A model generated the notes under the pieces. That model was not told the DNA's origin. It did not search any database and was given only the letters and a program-made list of their open reading frames with translations. Positions 26,784 to 35,822 of a stretch of DNA of 64,000 bases are shown here, piece by piece; within the stretch, counting starts at the first letter, position 1; each line of letters starts with the position of its first letter. The stretch spans positions 434,001 to 498,000 of the forward strand of contig NZ_JAYWTM010000004.1 of NCBI RefSeq assembly GCF_036016195.1, written 5' to 3'. Both the position numbers and the translations under genes were made by a program. Origin of the DNA: Brenneria populi. Its GTDB lineage: Bacteria > Pseudomonadota > Gammaproteobacteria > Enterobacterales > Enterobacteriaceae.

Positions 26784-27362
26784 ATGCTAAAAAAATTACT
26801 TTTCCCGCTTTTGGCGGTACTGATGCTCGCCGGCTGCGCAAGTAAAAGCAACACGCTTAACGTTACGCCGAAAATCAGCCTTCCTTCGCAGGATCCGACG
26901 CTGATGGGCGTGACGATCAGCATCAACGGCGCCGATCAGCGCGCCGATCAGGCTCTGGCGAAAGTCAACCGCGACGGCCAGTTAATCACGCTGACGCCAT
27001 CGCGCGACCTTCGCTTCCTGCTGCAAGAAGCGCTGGAGAAACAAATGAGCGCCCGGGGCTATATGATCGGCACAGGCGGCCCGGTGGCGTTGCAGATCGT
27101 GGTCAACAATCTGTATGCCGACGTATCCGAAGGGAATCTGCGTTACAACATCACCACCAAAGCCGATATCTCCATCATTTCCCAGGCCGCCAACGGCAAC
27201 AAACAGGTCAAGAACTATCGTTCGACCTATAATGTCCAGGGCGCCTTTACGGCGACCAATGATAAAATTACCGATGCGGTCAATACGGTGTTAGGCGACG
27301 TCATCAATGACATGGCGCAGGACACCAGCGTCAGCGCCTTTATTAAAGAAAACGCCCGTTAA
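26784..27362 (+). CDS. yajG: YajG family lipoprotein
   Basis: A 192-residue lipoprotein: signal MLKKLLFPLLAVLMLAGC, with the lipidated Cys near 18. The mature part (NGADQRADQALAKVNRDGQL..., VVNNLYADVSEGN...) matches the uncharacterised YajG family, which has a conserved link to ampG downstream. Residue +2 after the Cys is Ala, so it should be sorted to the outer membrane. Biochemical function is unknown; the pairing with a muropeptide permease hints at cell-envelope or peptidoglycan recycling, which is inference. Confidence 0.93.
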   Translation: MLKKLLFPLLAVLMLAGCASKSNTLNVTPKISLPSQDPTLMGVTISINGADQRADQALAKVNRDGQLITLTPSRDLRFLLQEALEKQMSARGYMIGTGGPVALQIVVNNLYADVSEGNLRYNITTKADISIISQAANGNKQVKNYRSTYNVQGAFTATNDKITDAVNTVLGDVINDMAQDTSVSAFIKENAR

Positions 27363-27368
27363 TTCTTT

Positions 27369-27434
27369 TATACCCTAAATAACTCGAGCCGCCGGAAAGC
27401 CAACGCGCCCGCGGCTCGCAGTATGACGGGTATA
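27369..27434. repeat. 66-bp ERIC deletion derivative (mini-ERIC)
   Basis: Perfect 7-bp termini TATACCC...GGGTATA, with CTAAATAACTCGAG on the left and GCAGTATGACG on the right, the two ends of full ERIC without its centre. It begins seven bases after the yajG stop and would be transcribed with yajG-ampG. Confidence 0.8.
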
Positions 27435-27489
27435 TTCCGATTTCCCTGCTTCGCGAACCTCCCCCGCGGAGCAAGGAAAAGGACTTTTC

Positions 27490-28965
27490 ATGCTTAGTCG
27501 TATCATTAATCTGTTTAGCCAACGTAATTCACTTTCCCTGCTGCTGCTGGGCTTCGCTTCCGGTCTGCCGCTGGCGTTGACGTCCGGCACGCTGCAGGCC
27601 TGGATGACCGTAGAAAACGTCGATCTGAAAACCATCGGTTTTTTTTCTTTGGTCGGACAGGCGTACGTGTTCAAATTTTTGTGGTCGCCGCTGATGGACC
27701 GCTATACGCCGCCGTTTCTCGGCAGACGCCGGGGATGGCTGGCGCTCAGCCAGCTATTATTGGTCGTGGCGATTGTCTGCATGGGGTTCATGGATCCCTC
27801 GCGCGATCTCTGGTGGCTGGCCGCGCTGGCGGTACTGGTCGCCTTCTGTTCGGCCTCGCAGGATATTATCTTCGACGCCTACAAGACGGACCTGTTGCCG
27901 CCGGAAGAACGGGGAACCGGCGCGGCGATATCGGTACTGGGTTATCGATTGGCCATGCTGGTTTCCGGCGGGCTCGCGCTGTGGATCGCCGACAGGCTCT
28001 TGGGCTGGCAGGCCACCTACTGGCTAATGGGCGCCCTGATGCTTATCGGCGTATTTTCCACCCTGTCGGCCCCGGAACCGCGCAACAGCCAACCCGCGCC
28101 CCGCACCATAGAGCAGGCGATCGTCGCCCCGCTGCGCGACTTTTTCGGGCGCAACAACGCCTGGCTGATTTTGCTGTTAATCGTGCTGTATAAGTTAGGC
28201 GACGCTTTCGCCATCACTCTGACCACCACCTTCCTCATTCGCGGCGTCGGCTTTAACGCCGGCGATGTCGGCCTGATCAACAAAACGCTCGGATTATTCG
28301 CCACCATCGTCGGCGCGGTCTACGGCGGTCTGCTGATGCAGCGCCTGACGCTGTTTAGGGCGCTGATGCTATTCGGCATCCTGCAGGCGCTCTCCAATGC
28401 GGGGTACTGGCTGCTATCCGTCACCGATAAAAACCTATTCACCATGGCCGGCGCGGTGTTTATGGAGAATCTTTGCGGCGGTATGGGAACCGCGGCGTTC
28501 GTTGCCTTGCTCATGACGCTGTGCCACAAATCGTTCTCCGCGACGCAATTCGCCCTGCTTTCCGCCCTCTCCGCGGTAGGGCGGGTTTACGTCGGCCCTA
28601 TCGCCGGCTGGTTTGTTGAAACCCACGGCTGGGCGTGGTTTTACCTGTTCTCAATCATCGCCGCCCTGCCGGGGCTCGTTCTTCTGCTGGCATGCCGGAG
28701 TACGTTGGAATACACGCAGAGAACCGGCGATTTTCTAGCGCGCACCGCCTTTCCCGGCTATTACGCCTGGGCGTTACGGACGCTCTCGCTGGGCTGTTGC
28801 CTGCTGGGCGTATGGCTGGCGCTGCTGATATCGAATGCGCTGGGATGGAGCAACTCCCCGCGGCTGGCGGAATACTTACTGGCGGGCGGCGGCGGCCTGG
28901 CGTTGCTGGGGATCTCGCTCGGCAGCCTGCTGGACTACCTCTCACTGCGCTCGCCGGTGAAATAA
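27490..28965 (+). CDS. ampG: Muropeptide permease AmpG
   Basis: A 491-residue major-facilitator transporter importing GlcNAc-anhydro-MurNAc peptides from the periplasm for cell-wall recycling; in strains with ampC/ampR it supplies the inducer of beta-lactamase. Early conserved residues LLLGFASGLPLALTSGTLQAWM and the loop MDRYTPPFLGRRRGW are characteristic. Some 12-14 helices are expected. A GGAAAAGG ribosome site precedes the ATG. It follows yajG on the same strand with a 66-bp repeat between, and a 510-base AT-rich gap separates it from the cyo operon. Confidence 0.97.
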   Translation: MLSRIINLFSQRNSLSLLLLGFASGLPLALTSGTLQAWMTVENVDLKTIGFFSLVGQAYVFKFLWSPLMDRYTPPFLGRRRGWLALSQLLLVVAIVCMGFMDPSRDLWWLAALAVLVAFCSASQDIIFDAYKTDLLPPEERGTGAAISVLGYRLAMLVSGGLALWIADRLLGWQATYWLMGALMLIGVFSTLSAPEPRNSQPAPRTIEQAIVAPLRDFFGRNNAWLILLLIVLYKLGDAFAITLTTTFLIRGVGFNAGDVGLINKTLGLFATIVGAVYGGLLMQRLTLFRALMLFGILQALSNAGYWLLSVTDKNLFTMAGAVFMENLCGGMGTAAFVALLMTLCHKSFSATQFALLSALSAVGRVYVGPIAGWFVETHGWAWFYLFSIIAALPGLVLLLACRSTLEYTQRTGDFLARTAFPGYYAWALRTLSLGCCLLGVWLALLISNALGWSNSPRLAEYLLAGGGGLALLGISLGSLLDYLSLRSPVK

Positions 28966-29004
28966 GGGTTACGGGATATAGGCGTCCCCCGGCGGTTGTA
29001 TCCC

Positions 29005-29111
29005 GCTATCCCCTTCATACTTCAGGCTGCGGGCGCGTCGACTTTACGCCGCAGCCCATCCCGTGGGAGTCGCCTCGGTTTTGCCCGGCGGCCGAATTAT
29101 TTCGGCCATAT
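29005..29111. repeat. Decayed ERIC-like element
   Basis: TATCCCCTTCATACTTCAGG on the left and GCCGAATTATTTCGGCCATA on the right resemble ERIC ends in inverted orientation. The middle retains a CAGCCCATCCCGTGGGA fragment. Located downstream of ampG. Confidence 0.6.
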
Positions 29112-29475
29112 TTAATTATTTTTTCTTAAAAAAATCGCCAATCGCTAAAATTATTCCATAGCGGTAACATTTTTTCTGAACTACTCTCATTTACTGACGA
29201 TAAACAGTATGGAATACGGATTTATTCCTGCTGAAAATAATCGCCGCCATCCGTTGTGATTTTTTATTATCAATGTTTGCTTTTTGCCGGGTAAAGCATC
29301 AATTGCTTGTTTTTTAATCTTATTTTTTATTTATTACCCAGCATTGTGATGCTAAATACAAAAACAACAACAAGTTACTGACATAACATTAATCATGTTT
29401 ACAGTATGATAACCTTACCGTAAAATGCCCGCTCGCGTTAAATGACAATAGAGCCCTTGTAATTGAGGTCGCTAG
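29112..29475. other. AT-rich promoter region of cyoABCDE
   Basis: 364 bases of very AT-rich DNA without an ORF worth reporting. TAACATTAATCATGTTTACA near 29383-29402 resembles ArcA-type direct repeats (ArcA represses cyo in E. coli), but the match is too loose to call a site. Confidence 0.35.
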
Positions 29476-30438
29476 ATGAGACTCAGGAACTACAATAAAA
29501 TTTTTGGGGTGTTGTCTTTATTCGCAGCTACCGCGCTACTCAGCGGCTGCGATATGGCACTGATGAATCCCAAAGGACAAGTCGGGTTAGAGCAAAGATC
29601 GTTAATACTGACGGCCATCGGGCTGATGTTGATCGTTGTTGTTCCCGTCATCATTATGACCATCGCCTTTGCCTGGAAGTTCAGAGCTTCCAATCATAAG
29701 GCAAAGTACACCCCTAACTGGTCGCACTCCAACAAGATTGAAGCCGTTGTCTGGACCGTGCCGATTATCATCGTCGCCATCCTTGCGACAATCACCTGGA
29801 AAACAACCCACTCGCTTGATCCCTACCGGCCGTTGGAATCGGACATCAAGCCAATCAATGTCGAAGTCGTCTCCCTTGACTGGAAATGGCTGTTTGTTTA
29901 CCCGGACCTGGGCATCGCCAGCGTTAACGAACTGGCGTTCCCGGCGCAGGTGCCCGTTGCGTTTAAGGTCACCTCGGACTCAGTGATGAACTCTTTCTTC
30001 ATCCCGCGTCTCGGCGGCCAGATCTACGCCATGGCCGGTATGCAAACCAAGCTGCATCTGATTGCCAACGAACCGGGTAAATATGACGGAATTTCGGGCG
30101 GTTATAGCGGAAAAGGCTTCTCCGGCATGAAATTTACCGCCATAGCCACCCCCACCCAGCAAGAATTTGAGCAATGGGTTGCCAAGGTCCGTGCGTCGTC
30201 TAACACACTTACCAGCATGGACGAGTTCAATAAGTTGGCTCAGCCAAGTGAATACCATCCGGTGGAATACTTCTCCAGCGTTCAGCCGGATTTGTTTAGA
30301 AAAATTATTCTCAAATTCACAGGCAACGACATGAACATGCAGCATCATGGCGAAAGCATGAAGCACGATGAAAACATGCGGCACGATGAAAGTATGAACA
30401 TGGGCGAGCACGCCTCGCACCAAGGAGCCGAGGGATAA
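29476..30438 (+). CDS. cyoA: Cytochrome bo3 ubiquinol oxidase subunit II
   Basis: A 320-residue lipoprotein subunit (lipobox LLSGC, Cys near 25) with two N-terminal membrane helices and a periplasmic cupredoxin domain. As in other quinol oxidases, the CuA cysteine and histidine ligands of cytochrome c oxidases are missing. The C-terminal tail is unusually rich in Met and His (HHGESMKHDENMRHDESM), like but longer in motif repeats than I recall for E. coli. GAGGTCGCTAG precedes the ATG. First gene of the cyo operon, whose enzyme couples ubiquinol oxidation to proton pumping under high oxygen. Confidence 0.97.
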   Translation: MRLRNYNKIFGVLSLFAATALLSGCDMALMNPKGQVGLEQRSLILTAIGLMLIVVVPVIIMTIAFAWKFRASNHKAKYTPNWSHSNKIEAVVWTVPIIIVAILATITWKTTHSLDPYRPLESDIKPINVEVVSLDWKWLFVYPDLGIASVNELAFPAQVPVAFKVTSDSVMNSFFIPRLGGQIYAMAGMQTKLHLIANEPGKYDGISGGYSGKGFSGMKFTAIATPTQQEFEQWVAKVRASSNTLTSMDEFNKLAQPSEYHPVEYFSSVQPDLFRKIILKFTGNDMNMQHHGESMKHDENMRHDESMNMGEHASHQGAEG

Positions 30439-30441
30439 AAG

Positions 30442-32433
30442 ATGTTCGGAAAACTTACGCTTGATGCAATCCCGTATCACGAACCCATTATCATGGTGAC
30501 CGTGGCGGGGATCATTGTCGGCGGCCTGGCGCTGCTGGCGGCCATAACCTATTTCGGGAAATGGAAATGGTTATGGACGGAGTGGTTCACCTCGGTAGAC
30601 CATAAAAAGATCGGCATTATGTATGTCATCGTCGCGCTGGTGATGATGCTGCGTGGTTTCGCCGATGCCATCATGATGCGCGGTCAGCAGGTGCTGGCCT
30701 CCGCCGGCGAAGCCGGTTTCCTTAATCCCCACCACTACGATCAGATCTTTACCGCCCACGGCGTTATCATGATTTTCTTCGTGGCGACCCCGTTCGTGGT
30801 CGGATTAATGAACCTGGCGGTTCCGCTGCAAATCGGGGCGCGCGACGTCGCCTTTCCTTTCCTGAACTCGCTGAGTTTCTGGCTATTTGTCGCCGGCGTC
30901 ATTCTGATCAACATCTCCCTCGGGGTCGGCGAGTTCGCCCAGACCGGTTGGGTAGCCTATCCGCCGCTCTCCGGTAAGGAGTACAGTCCCGGCGTCGGGG
31001 TGGATTACTGGATATGGAGTCTGCAGATATCCGGCCTGGGGACCACGCTGACCGGCGTTAACTTCTTCGCCACCATTCTGAAGATGCGCGCGCCCGGCAT
31101 GTCGCTGATGAAAATGCCGGTCTTCACCTGGACGGCGCTGTGCACCAATGTCCTGATCATCGCCGCGTTCCCGATACTGACCGTGACCATCGCGCTGTTG
31201 ACCCTCGACCGCTACCTCGGCACCCATTTCTTCACCAATGATATGGGCGGCAACATGATGATGTACATCAACCTCATCTGGGCATGGGGTCACCCCGAGG
31301 TTTACATCCTGGTTCTTCCCGTATTCGGCATCTATTCCGAAGTGGTGGCGACGTTCTGTAAAAAACGGCTGTTCGGCTATACCTCGCTGGTATGGGCAAC
31401 CATCGCGATAACCATATTGTCGTTCATCGTCTGGCTGCACCACTTCTTTACCATGGGGTCCGGCGCCAACGTCAACGCCTTCTTCGGCATCGCCACCATG
31501 ATTATTTCCATCCCGACCGGGGTGAAAATATTCAACTGGCTGTTCACCATGTACCAGGGCCGTATTCAGCCTCACTCGGCGATGCTGTGGACCACCGGCT
31601 TCATCATCACCTTCTCCATCGGCGGGATGACGGGCGTTCTGCTGGCCGTTCCGGGCGCCAACTTCGTACTGCACAACAGTCTGTTCCTGATCGCCCACTT
31701 CCACAACGTGATCATCGGCGGCGTGGTATTCGGCTGCTTCGCCGGCATTACCTATTGGTTCCCGAAAGCGTTTGGCTTCACCCTGAACGAAACCTGGGGC
31801 AAACGCGCCTTCTGGTTCTGGATCATCGGCTTCTTCGTCGCCTTTATGCCGCTGTACGCACTGGGCTTTATGGGGATGACCCGCCGCCTGAGCCAGCAGA
31901 TTAACCCGGAGTTCCATCCGTTGCTGGTTGTGGCGTCGATGGGCGCGGTGCTGATCGGCATCGGCGTGCTGTGCCAGGCGATGCAGTTCTACGTCAGTAT
32001 CCGCGATCGCCATCAGAACCGCGACCTGACGGGCGACCCGTGGGACGGCCGTACGCTGGAATGGTCCACCTCTTCCCCGGCGCCTTTCTATAACTTCGCC
32101 ACCGTGCCGCACGTTCACGAACGCGACGCCTTCTGGGACGCCAAGGAAAAAGGCGAAGTTTATAAGAAACCTGCCGGCTACGAAGCGATTCATATGCCGA
32201 AAAACACCGGCGCGGGCGTGATTATTTCCGCGTTCAGCCTGGTGTTCGGTTTCGCCATGATCTGGCATATCTGGTGGCTGGCGATCGTCGGCTTTGTCGG
32301 GATGATCGTAACCTGGATCGTGCATAGCTTTAATCAGGATGTGGACTATTACGTCCCGGTTAAAGAGATCGAGCGAATCGAGAATCAGAATTTTGATCAA
32401 ATCAGCAAAGCAGGTCTGAAACATGTCAACTGA
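30442..32433 (+). CDS. cyoB: Cytochrome bo3 ubiquinol oxidase subunit I
   Basis: A 663-residue catalytic subunit with 15 expected helices holding low-spin heme b, heme o3 and CuB. Ligand motifs are visible: His in FTAHGVIMIF, the His-Tyr crosslink segment WGHPEVYILVLP, the CuB pair in WLHHFFTMG, and heme ligands in LIAHFHNVIIGG. It follows cyoA by three bases and its end overlaps the start of cyoC by 11 bases, suggesting translational coupling. Proton channel residues of the heme-copper family appear intact. Confidence 0.98.
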   Translation: MFGKLTLDAIPYHEPIIMVTVAGIIVGGLALLAAITYFGKWKWLWTEWFTSVDHKKIGIMYVIVALVMMLRGFADAIMMRGQQVLASAGEAGFLNPHHYDQIFTAHGVIMIFFVATPFVVGLMNLAVPLQIGARDVAFPFLNSLSFWLFVAGVILINISLGVGEFAQTGWVAYPPLSGKEYSPGVGVDYWIWSLQISGLGTTLTGVNFFATILKMRAPGMSLMKMPVFTWTALCTNVLIIAAFPILTVTIALLTLDRYLGTHFFTNDMGGNMMMYINLIWAWGHPEVYILVLPVFGIYSEVVATFCKKRLFGYTSLVWATIAITILSFIVWLHHFFTMGSGANVNAFFGIATMIISIPTGVKIFNWLFTMYQGRIQPHSAMLWTTGFIITFSIGGMTGVLLAVPGANFVLHNSLFLIAHFHNVIIGGVVFGCFAGITYWFPKAFGFTLNETWGKRAFWFWIIGFFVAFMPLYALGFMGMTRRLSQQINPEFHPLLVVASMGAVLIGIGVLCQAMQFYVSIRDRHQNRDLTGDPWDGRTLEWSTSSPAPFYNFATVPHVHERDAFWDAKEKGEVYKKPAGYEAIHMPKNTGAGVIISAFSLVFGFAMIWHIWWLAIVGFVGMIVTWIVHSFNQDVDYYVPVKEIERIENQNFDQISKAGLKHVN

Positions 32434-33037
32434 AACTCTGACTAATCATAGCGCAGCCCATGCCGAACATGGGCACCACGATGCGGGAGCCACCAAAGTA
32501 TTCGGCTTTTGGATCTACCTGATGAGCGACTGCATTCTGTTTGCGTCTCTGTTCGCAACCTATGCCGTGCTGGTAAACGGGACCGCGGGCGGTCCGACAG
32601 GCAAAGAGATCTTCCAGCTGCCTTTCGTTTTGGTGGAAACCTTCGCCCTGTTATTCAGCAGCATCACCTACGGCATGGCGATGATCGCCATGAACAAGGG
32701 GAATAAATCGCAGGTTAACGCCTGGCTGGGCCTGACATTCCTGTTCGGCCTAGCGTTTATCGCGATGGAAATCTATGAGTTTCATCACCTGATCGCCGAA
32801 GGTTTCGGCCCGGATCGCAGCGCTTTCCTCTCGGCGTTCTTCGCGCTGGTGGGAACGCACGGCATCCACGTCACCGCCGGCCTGATCTGGCTCGTCATCA
32901 TGATGGTGCAAGTTGCCGGCCGCGGCCTGACCGCAACCAATAAACCCCGTCTGATGTGCCTGAGCCTATTCTGGCACTTCCTGGACGTCGTCTGGATTTG
33001 TGTGTTCACCGTTGTTTATCTGATGGGGGCGATGTAA
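32423..33037 (+). CDS. cyoC: Cytochrome bo3 ubiquinol oxidase subunit III
   Basis: A 204-residue membrane subunit of five helices (FWIYLMSDCILFASLFATYA first; WHFLDVVWICVFTVVYL last) in the COX3 family. It stabilises the oxidase core and binds no redox centre. The N-terminus is His-rich (SAAHAEHGHHD). The start overlaps the cyoB end and the stop overlaps the cyoD start by one base (TAATG). Confidence 0.97.
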   Translation: MSTETLTNHSAAHAEHGHHDAGATKVFGFWIYLMSDCILFASLFATYAVLVNGTAGGPTGKEIFQLPFVLVETFALLFSSITYGMAMIAMNKGNKSQVNAWLGLTFLFGLAFIAMEIYEFHHLIAEGFGPDRSAFLSAFFALVGTHGIHVTAGLIWLVIMMVQVAGRGLTATNKPRLMCLSLFWHFLDVVWICVFTVVYLMGAM

Positions 33038-33369
33038 TGAGTCATTCAACAACCGATCATGCAGGCGCCGGCCACGGTAGCGTCAAATCCTATCTGATAG
33101 GTTTTGTTCTGTCCGTTATCCTGACCGTTATTCCTTTTGCGATGGTCATGGCGGGCTCCGCCTCGCAGCACGTCATCATATTGACCGTCGTCGGATGCGC
33201 CATCGTCCAGATTTTGGTGCATCTGGTGTACTTCCTGCATCTGAGCTCCGCCTCGGAAGAGCGTTGGAACGTGGTGGCCCTTGCGTTCACCGTCCTGATT
33301 ATCGCCATTGTCGTCGCTGGCTCCATATGGATTATGTGGAACACGCACGCCAACATGATGATCCAGTAA
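33037..33369 (+). CDS. cyoD: Cytochrome bo3 ubiquinol oxidase subunit IV
   Basis: A 110-residue subunit with three membrane helices (KSYLIGFVLSVILTVIPFAM; HVIILTVVGCAIVQILVHL; VVALAFTVLIIAIVVAGSIW). The true start is the ATG at 33037, overlapping the cyoC stop by one base, rather than the in-frame ATG at 32956 inside cyoC; length then equals that of E. coli CyoD within one residue. It assists CuB incorporation and complex assembly. Confidence 0.96.
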   Translation: MSHSTTDHAGAGHGSVKSYLIGFVLSVILTVIPFAMVMAGSASQHVIILTVVGCAIVQILVHLVYFLHLSSASEERWNVVALAFTVLIIAIVVAGSIWIMWNTHANMMIQ

Positions 33370-33383
33370 CCGAGCCGTAAACG

Positions 33384-34271
33384 ATGATTAAATACCTGCA
33401 AGTCACTAAACCAGGAATTATTTTCGGTAATCTGATCTCTGTTATCGGCGGATTTCTCCTTGCCGCGCAAGGCAGGATTGATTATCCCCTGTTTCTTTCC
33501 ACGCTGTTCGGGGTATCGCTGGTCGTCGCGTCGGGCTGTGTGTTTAATAACGTTATCGACCGCGATATCGATAAAAAAATGGAAAGAACCAAAAACCGGG
33601 TTCTGGTGAAGGGGCTGATATCGCTGAAAGTCACGCTGGTTTACGCTTCGCTGTTGGGCATCGCCGGTTTTGCGCTGCTGTATATCGCGGCGAATCCGCT
33701 GGCCATGTGGCTGGCGGTGATGGGCTTCGTGGTCTATGTCGGCGTTTACAGCCTGTATATGAAGCGCCATTCGGTCTACGGCACGCTGATTGGCAGTCTG
33801 TCCGGCGCCGCGCCGCCGGTGATCGGTTATTGCGCGGTCAGCAACCAGTTCGATGCGGGCGCGCTGATTCTGCTGCTGATTTTCAGCCTGTGGCAGATGC
33901 CGCACTCCTACGCCATCGCTATCTTCCGCTTTAAGGATTACCAGGCCGCCAATATTCCGGTATTGCCGGTGGTTAAAGGTATTTCCGTGGCGAAAAACCA
34001 TATTACGCTCTATATCCTGGCGTTTATGATCGCCACCCTGATGCTCTCCCTGGGCGGCTATGCGGGCTACAAATACCTGGCGGTGGCCGCCGCGGTCAGC
34101 GTCTGGTGGCTGGGCATGGCGTTGTCAGGCTACAAGAACGCCAACGACGATCGGGTATGGGCCAAGAAATTGTTTATTTTCTCCATCGTCGCCATTACCT
34201 CGCTGAGCGTGATGATGTCCGTCGACTCCATCGCGCCGGCGCAGGAAGCGTTGTTGACCTATTTGCGTTAA
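33384..34271 (+). CDS. cyoE: Heme O synthase (protoheme IX farnesyltransferase)
   Basis: A 295-residue membrane prenyltransferase of the UbiA family that adds a farnesyl group to heme b, making the heme o used by CyoB. The conserved Asp-rich motif NNVIDRDIDKKMERT is near residue 55, with the second loop around YSLYMKRHSVYGTLIGS. It is 14 bases downstream of cyoD and last in the operon, before a strong terminator. The farnesyl diphosphate substrate comes from IspA, encoded at 40.4 kb. Confidence 0.98.
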   Translation: MIKYLQVTKPGIIFGNLISVIGGFLLAAQGRIDYPLFLSTLFGVSLVVASGCVFNNVIDRDIDKKMERTKNRVLVKGLISLKVTLVYASLLGIAGFALLYIAANPLAMWLAVMGFVVYVGVYSLYMKRHSVYGTLIGSLSGAAPPVIGYCAVSNQFDAGALILLLIFSLWQMPHSYAIAIFRFKDYQAANIPVLPVVKGISVAKNHITLYILAFMIATLMLSLGGYAGYKYLAVAAAVSVWWLGMALSGYKNANDDRVWAKKLFIFSIVAITSLSVMMSVDSIAPAQEALLTYLR

Positions 34272-34288
34272 CGTCAGTACAGCAATGC

Positions 34289-34325
34289 AAAAAACAGGCG
34301 GCGTTATCCGCCTGTTTTTCTTTTT
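34289..34325 (+). terminator. Terminator of cyoABCDE
   Basis: AAACAGGCGG/CCGCCTGTTT stem with a TTAT-type loop and a long T tract, 18 bases after the cyoE stop. Confidence 0.9.
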
Positions 34326-34431
34326 CCCCCGCCCGCCCTTCCTGTGTGCGCCAAATCACGTAACAAAGCTGCCGTTTACGCAATGACGAATAACGCACTA
34401 AAATGACGCCGACCGATTTCCAGAGGTATCA

Positions 34432-35796
34432 ATGAACGACAACAAAATGACCCCGGGCGAACTGCGCGCGACCTGGGGCTTAGGTACGGTATTTTCGCTG
34501 CGCATGCTCGGCATGTTTATGGTGCTTCCGGTGCTGACCACCTACGGCATGGCGCTGCAGGGAGCCAGCGAGTCGCTTATCGGCGTCGCCATCGGCATTT
34601 ATGGTCTGATGCAGGCGATTTTTCAGATTCCCTTCGGCCTGATGTCGGATCGTCTCGGTCGCAAGCCTTTGATCGTCGGCGGCCTGCTGATCTTTACCCT
34701 GGGCAGCGTCATCGCCGCGCTCAGCGACTCAATCTGGGGAATCATACTCGGCCGGGCGCTACAAGGGTCCGGCGCGATCTCCGCCGCGGTGATGGCCCTG
34801 CTTTCCGATCTGACCCGCGAACAAAACCGCACCAAAGCGATGGCGTTTATCGGCGTCAGTTTCGGCGTCACCTTCGCCATCGCCATGGTGGTCGGCCCGC
34901 TCGTTACCCATGCTTTCGGCTTACAGGCTCTGTTCTGGGGCATTGCGCTCCTGTCGCTGATGGGCGTTGCAATTACCCTGGCGGTCATCCCGGCGGCGCC
35001 GTCCCATGTTCTGAACCGGGAGTCCGCCCTGGTGCGCGGCGGCGTTAGCAAAGTATTGGCCAATAGCCGTCTGCTGAAGCTGAACTTCGGCATCATGAGT
35101 TTACATATTCTGTTGATGTCGAGCTTCGTGGCGCTGCCGAGGGTCATGGAACAGGCGGGACTGACGCCGCAAAATCACTGGAAAATCTATCTGGTCACCA
35201 TGCTGGTTTCGTTCGCCGGCGTGGTTCCGTTCATTATCTACGCCGAGTTAAAGCGCCGCATGATACGGGTGTTTATCGGCTGCATCCTGATCCTTATCGC
35301 GGCGGAAGTGGTGCTGTGGTCGGCCGACAGCCAACTCTGGCGCGTAATTCTCGGCATTCAACTGTTCTTTCTCGCCTTTAACGTGATGGAGGCGCTATTG
35401 CCGTCGCTAATTAGCAAGGAAGCGCCCGCCGGGTATAAAGGAACCGCTATGGGCGTTTACTCCACGACGCAGTTTCTTGGCGTGGCCATCGGCGGCAGCC
35501 TGGGCGGCAGCCTATTCGAATACGATGGCGCAGCGGCGGTGTTCGCGGCCGGCGCGGCCATTGCCGCGCTCTGGCTGCTTGTCGGCTTTACGATGCAGGA
35601 GCCGCCCTACCTCAGCAGCCTGCGTATTACGCTCTCCGACTTGGCGTTAACCAACCGCGATCTCGAACAGCGAATGCGCACGCAGCCCGGCGTGGCGGAA
35701 GTCGTTATCGTGCCGGACGAGCGCAGCGCTTACGTTAAGATCGACAATAAAAAAACCAGCAGACGGCAGCTGGAACAGTTAATCAGCCAAGAATAA
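34432..35796 (+). CDS. yajR: MFS transporter YajR
   Basis: A 454-residue major-facilitator protein with 12 helices and motif A (GLMSDRLGRKPLIVGG) in the loop between helices 2 and 3. After the last helix (about residue 390) a soluble ferredoxin-like YAM domain follows (LEQRMRTQPGVAEVVIVPDERSAYVKID is its core), which distinguishes YajR from other drug/proton antiporters. Substrate is not known. AGAGGTATCA precedes the ATG. It stands alone between cyoE and the convergent yajQ. Confidence 0.95.
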   Translation: MNDNKMTPGELRATWGLGTVFSLRMLGMFMVLPVLTTYGMALQGASESLIGVAIGIYGLMQAIFQIPFGLMSDRLGRKPLIVGGLLIFTLGSVIAALSDSIWGIILGRALQGSGAISAAVMALLSDLTREQNRTKAMAFIGVSFGVTFAIAMVVGPLVTHAFGLQALFWGIALLSLMGVAITLAVIPAAPSHVLNRESALVRGGVSKVLANSRLLKLNFGIMSLHILLMSSFVALPRVMEQAGLTPQNHWKIYLVTMLVSFAGVVPFIIYAELKRRMIRVFIGCILILIAAEVVLWSADSQLWRVILGIQLFFLAFNVMEALLPSLISKEAPAGYKGTAMGVYSTTQFLGVAIGGSLGGSLFEYDGAAAVFAAGAAIAALWLLVGFTMQEPPYLSSLRITLSDLALTNRDLEQRMRTQPGVAEVVIVPDERSAYVKIDNKKTSRRQLEQLISQE

Positions 35797-35822
35797 AACG
35801 ATCAGGCCGGCCGCAGAGCGTC

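Noticed and set aside
30883..32424. 513-codon minus-strand open frame opposite cyoB
   Set aside because: It is the mirror of a GC-rich, strongly conserved gene; the composition (His/Asp/Arg-rich with no domain) is that of an antisense shadow.
33090..34001. 303-codon minus-strand frame across cyoD-cyoE
   Set aside because: Lies entirely antisense to two well-supported oxidase genes and shows low-complexity composition.
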